Below the pieces are notes generated by a model. That model did no database searches. It saw only the letters and a list, made by a program, of their open reading frames with translations, and was not told the DNA's origin. Both the position numbers and the translations under genes were made by a program. A stretch of 23,035 bases of DNA from JAXGTD01 sp040775095 (lineage in GTDB: Bacteria; Pseudomonadota; Gammaproteobacteria; Chromatiales; Chromatiaceae), in contig JAXGTD010000059.1 in assembly GCA_040775095.1 (NCBI GenBank), forward strand, positions 1 through 23,035. The letters are read 5' to 3'. Numbering within the stretch: position 1 is the stretch's first letter; each line of letters starts with the position of its first letter. Positions 22,901 to 23,035 of this stretch are shown piece after piece.

Positions 22901-23035
22901 ATGCATGACATGCTGCCCCTGTTGCGGGCCACGGCCTTTCCGCCCCTGCGCCGCCGGGTCTTGGTGACCCTGCAGGTCAACCTCGGCTACCGCTGCAATC
23001 AGAGCTGCGTGCATTGCCACGTGAACGCGGGCCCG
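22901..23035 (+). CDS. arsS: ArsS-type radical SAM protein (5' end only)
   Basis: The first 45 codons of a gene cut by the window edge. The N-terminus PPLRRRVLVTLQVNLGYRCN continues into QSCVHCHVNAGP. It contains the radical SAM cluster motif CxxxCxxC (Cys32, Cys36, Cys39) in the exact context typical of ArsS/DUF3641 proteins. In cyanobacteria ArsS makes the 5'-deoxyadenosyl dimethylarsinous intermediate of arsenosugars; many homologues elsewhere have no tested role. AAGGA lies about 10 bases before the ATG. No arsenic genes are visible upstream, so the pathway cannot be judged here. Confidence 0.8.
   Translation, partial: MHDMLPLLRATAFPPLRRRVLVTLQVNLGYRCNQSCVHCHVNAGP

Noticed and set aside
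1..23035. CRISPR arrays, tRNA or rRNA genes, transposases
   Set aside because: No regularly spaced direct repeats, cloverleaf-like sequence, rRNA-like segment or transposase reading frame was seen.

Overview
The window looks like a piece of a GC-rich gammaproteobacterial chromosome, most plausibly a sulfur-oxidising, respiratory or chemolithotrophic lineage. The basis is a bo3-type quinol oxidase of close E. coli type, an ETHE1-like persulfide dioxygenase, a periplasmic HdeA-like chaperone, a FimV-like LysM protein and a Hyf-like complex. The organism guess is inference; no rRNA or taxonomic marker is present.

Layout: (1) 82-4131, minus strand: cyoABCD, a complete four-subunit cytochrome bo3 ubiquinol oxidase operon (cyoA upstream, at the right). 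(2) 4696-5001 minus: HdeA-family periplasmic protein. (3) 5440-6444 minus: FimV-like protein with a Pro/Ala repeat stalk and one C-terminal membrane helix. (4) 7089-14609 plus: a small XRE regulator followed 2 nt later by six tightly packed genes (hyfB, C, E, F, G, I-like). They encode a membrane-bound complex related to hydrogenase-4 and complex I. (5) 14731-15480 minus: persulfide (sulfur) dioxygenase, convergent with the Hyf-like operon. (6) 15481-16772: a gene-poor stretch holding dispersed repeats. (7) 16773-18221 plus: secreted multicopper oxidase. (8) 18584-19234 minus: peroxiredoxin of the archaeal/Prx6 type. (9) 19479-19766 plus: small zinc-ribbon membrane protein. (10) 19913-20836 plus: exported metallo-beta-lactamase-fold protein with a degenerate metal motif. 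(11) 20978-22441 minus: SelO/YdiU AMPylase. (12) 22901 to the end, plus: the start of an ArsS-type radical SAM protein, cut by the window edge.

The most interesting system is the 7 kb Hyf-like operon. Its large subunit lacks all four cysteines that hold the NiFe site in hydrogenases (Ser232, Ser235, Ser522 and Gly525 instead). The small subunit keeps the proximal [4Fe-4S] cysteines, and the two antiporter-like subunits keep their pump-channel Glu and Lys residues. It therefore belongs with the 'energy-converting hydrogenase related' (Ehr) complexes: an apparent redox-driven ion pump with no hydrogenase site and no known substrate. No ferredoxin-like (HyfH/NuoI) subunit or hydrogenase maturation gene lies in the operon, and it appears to carry its own regulator.

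Other signals include a ~195-bp structured repeat present twice (5128-5322 and 16412-16603) with a compensatory base-pair change in one hairpin. A second short element recurs three times, twice just upstream of genes. The window also has an 11-bp-arm dyad upstream of the XRE gene.
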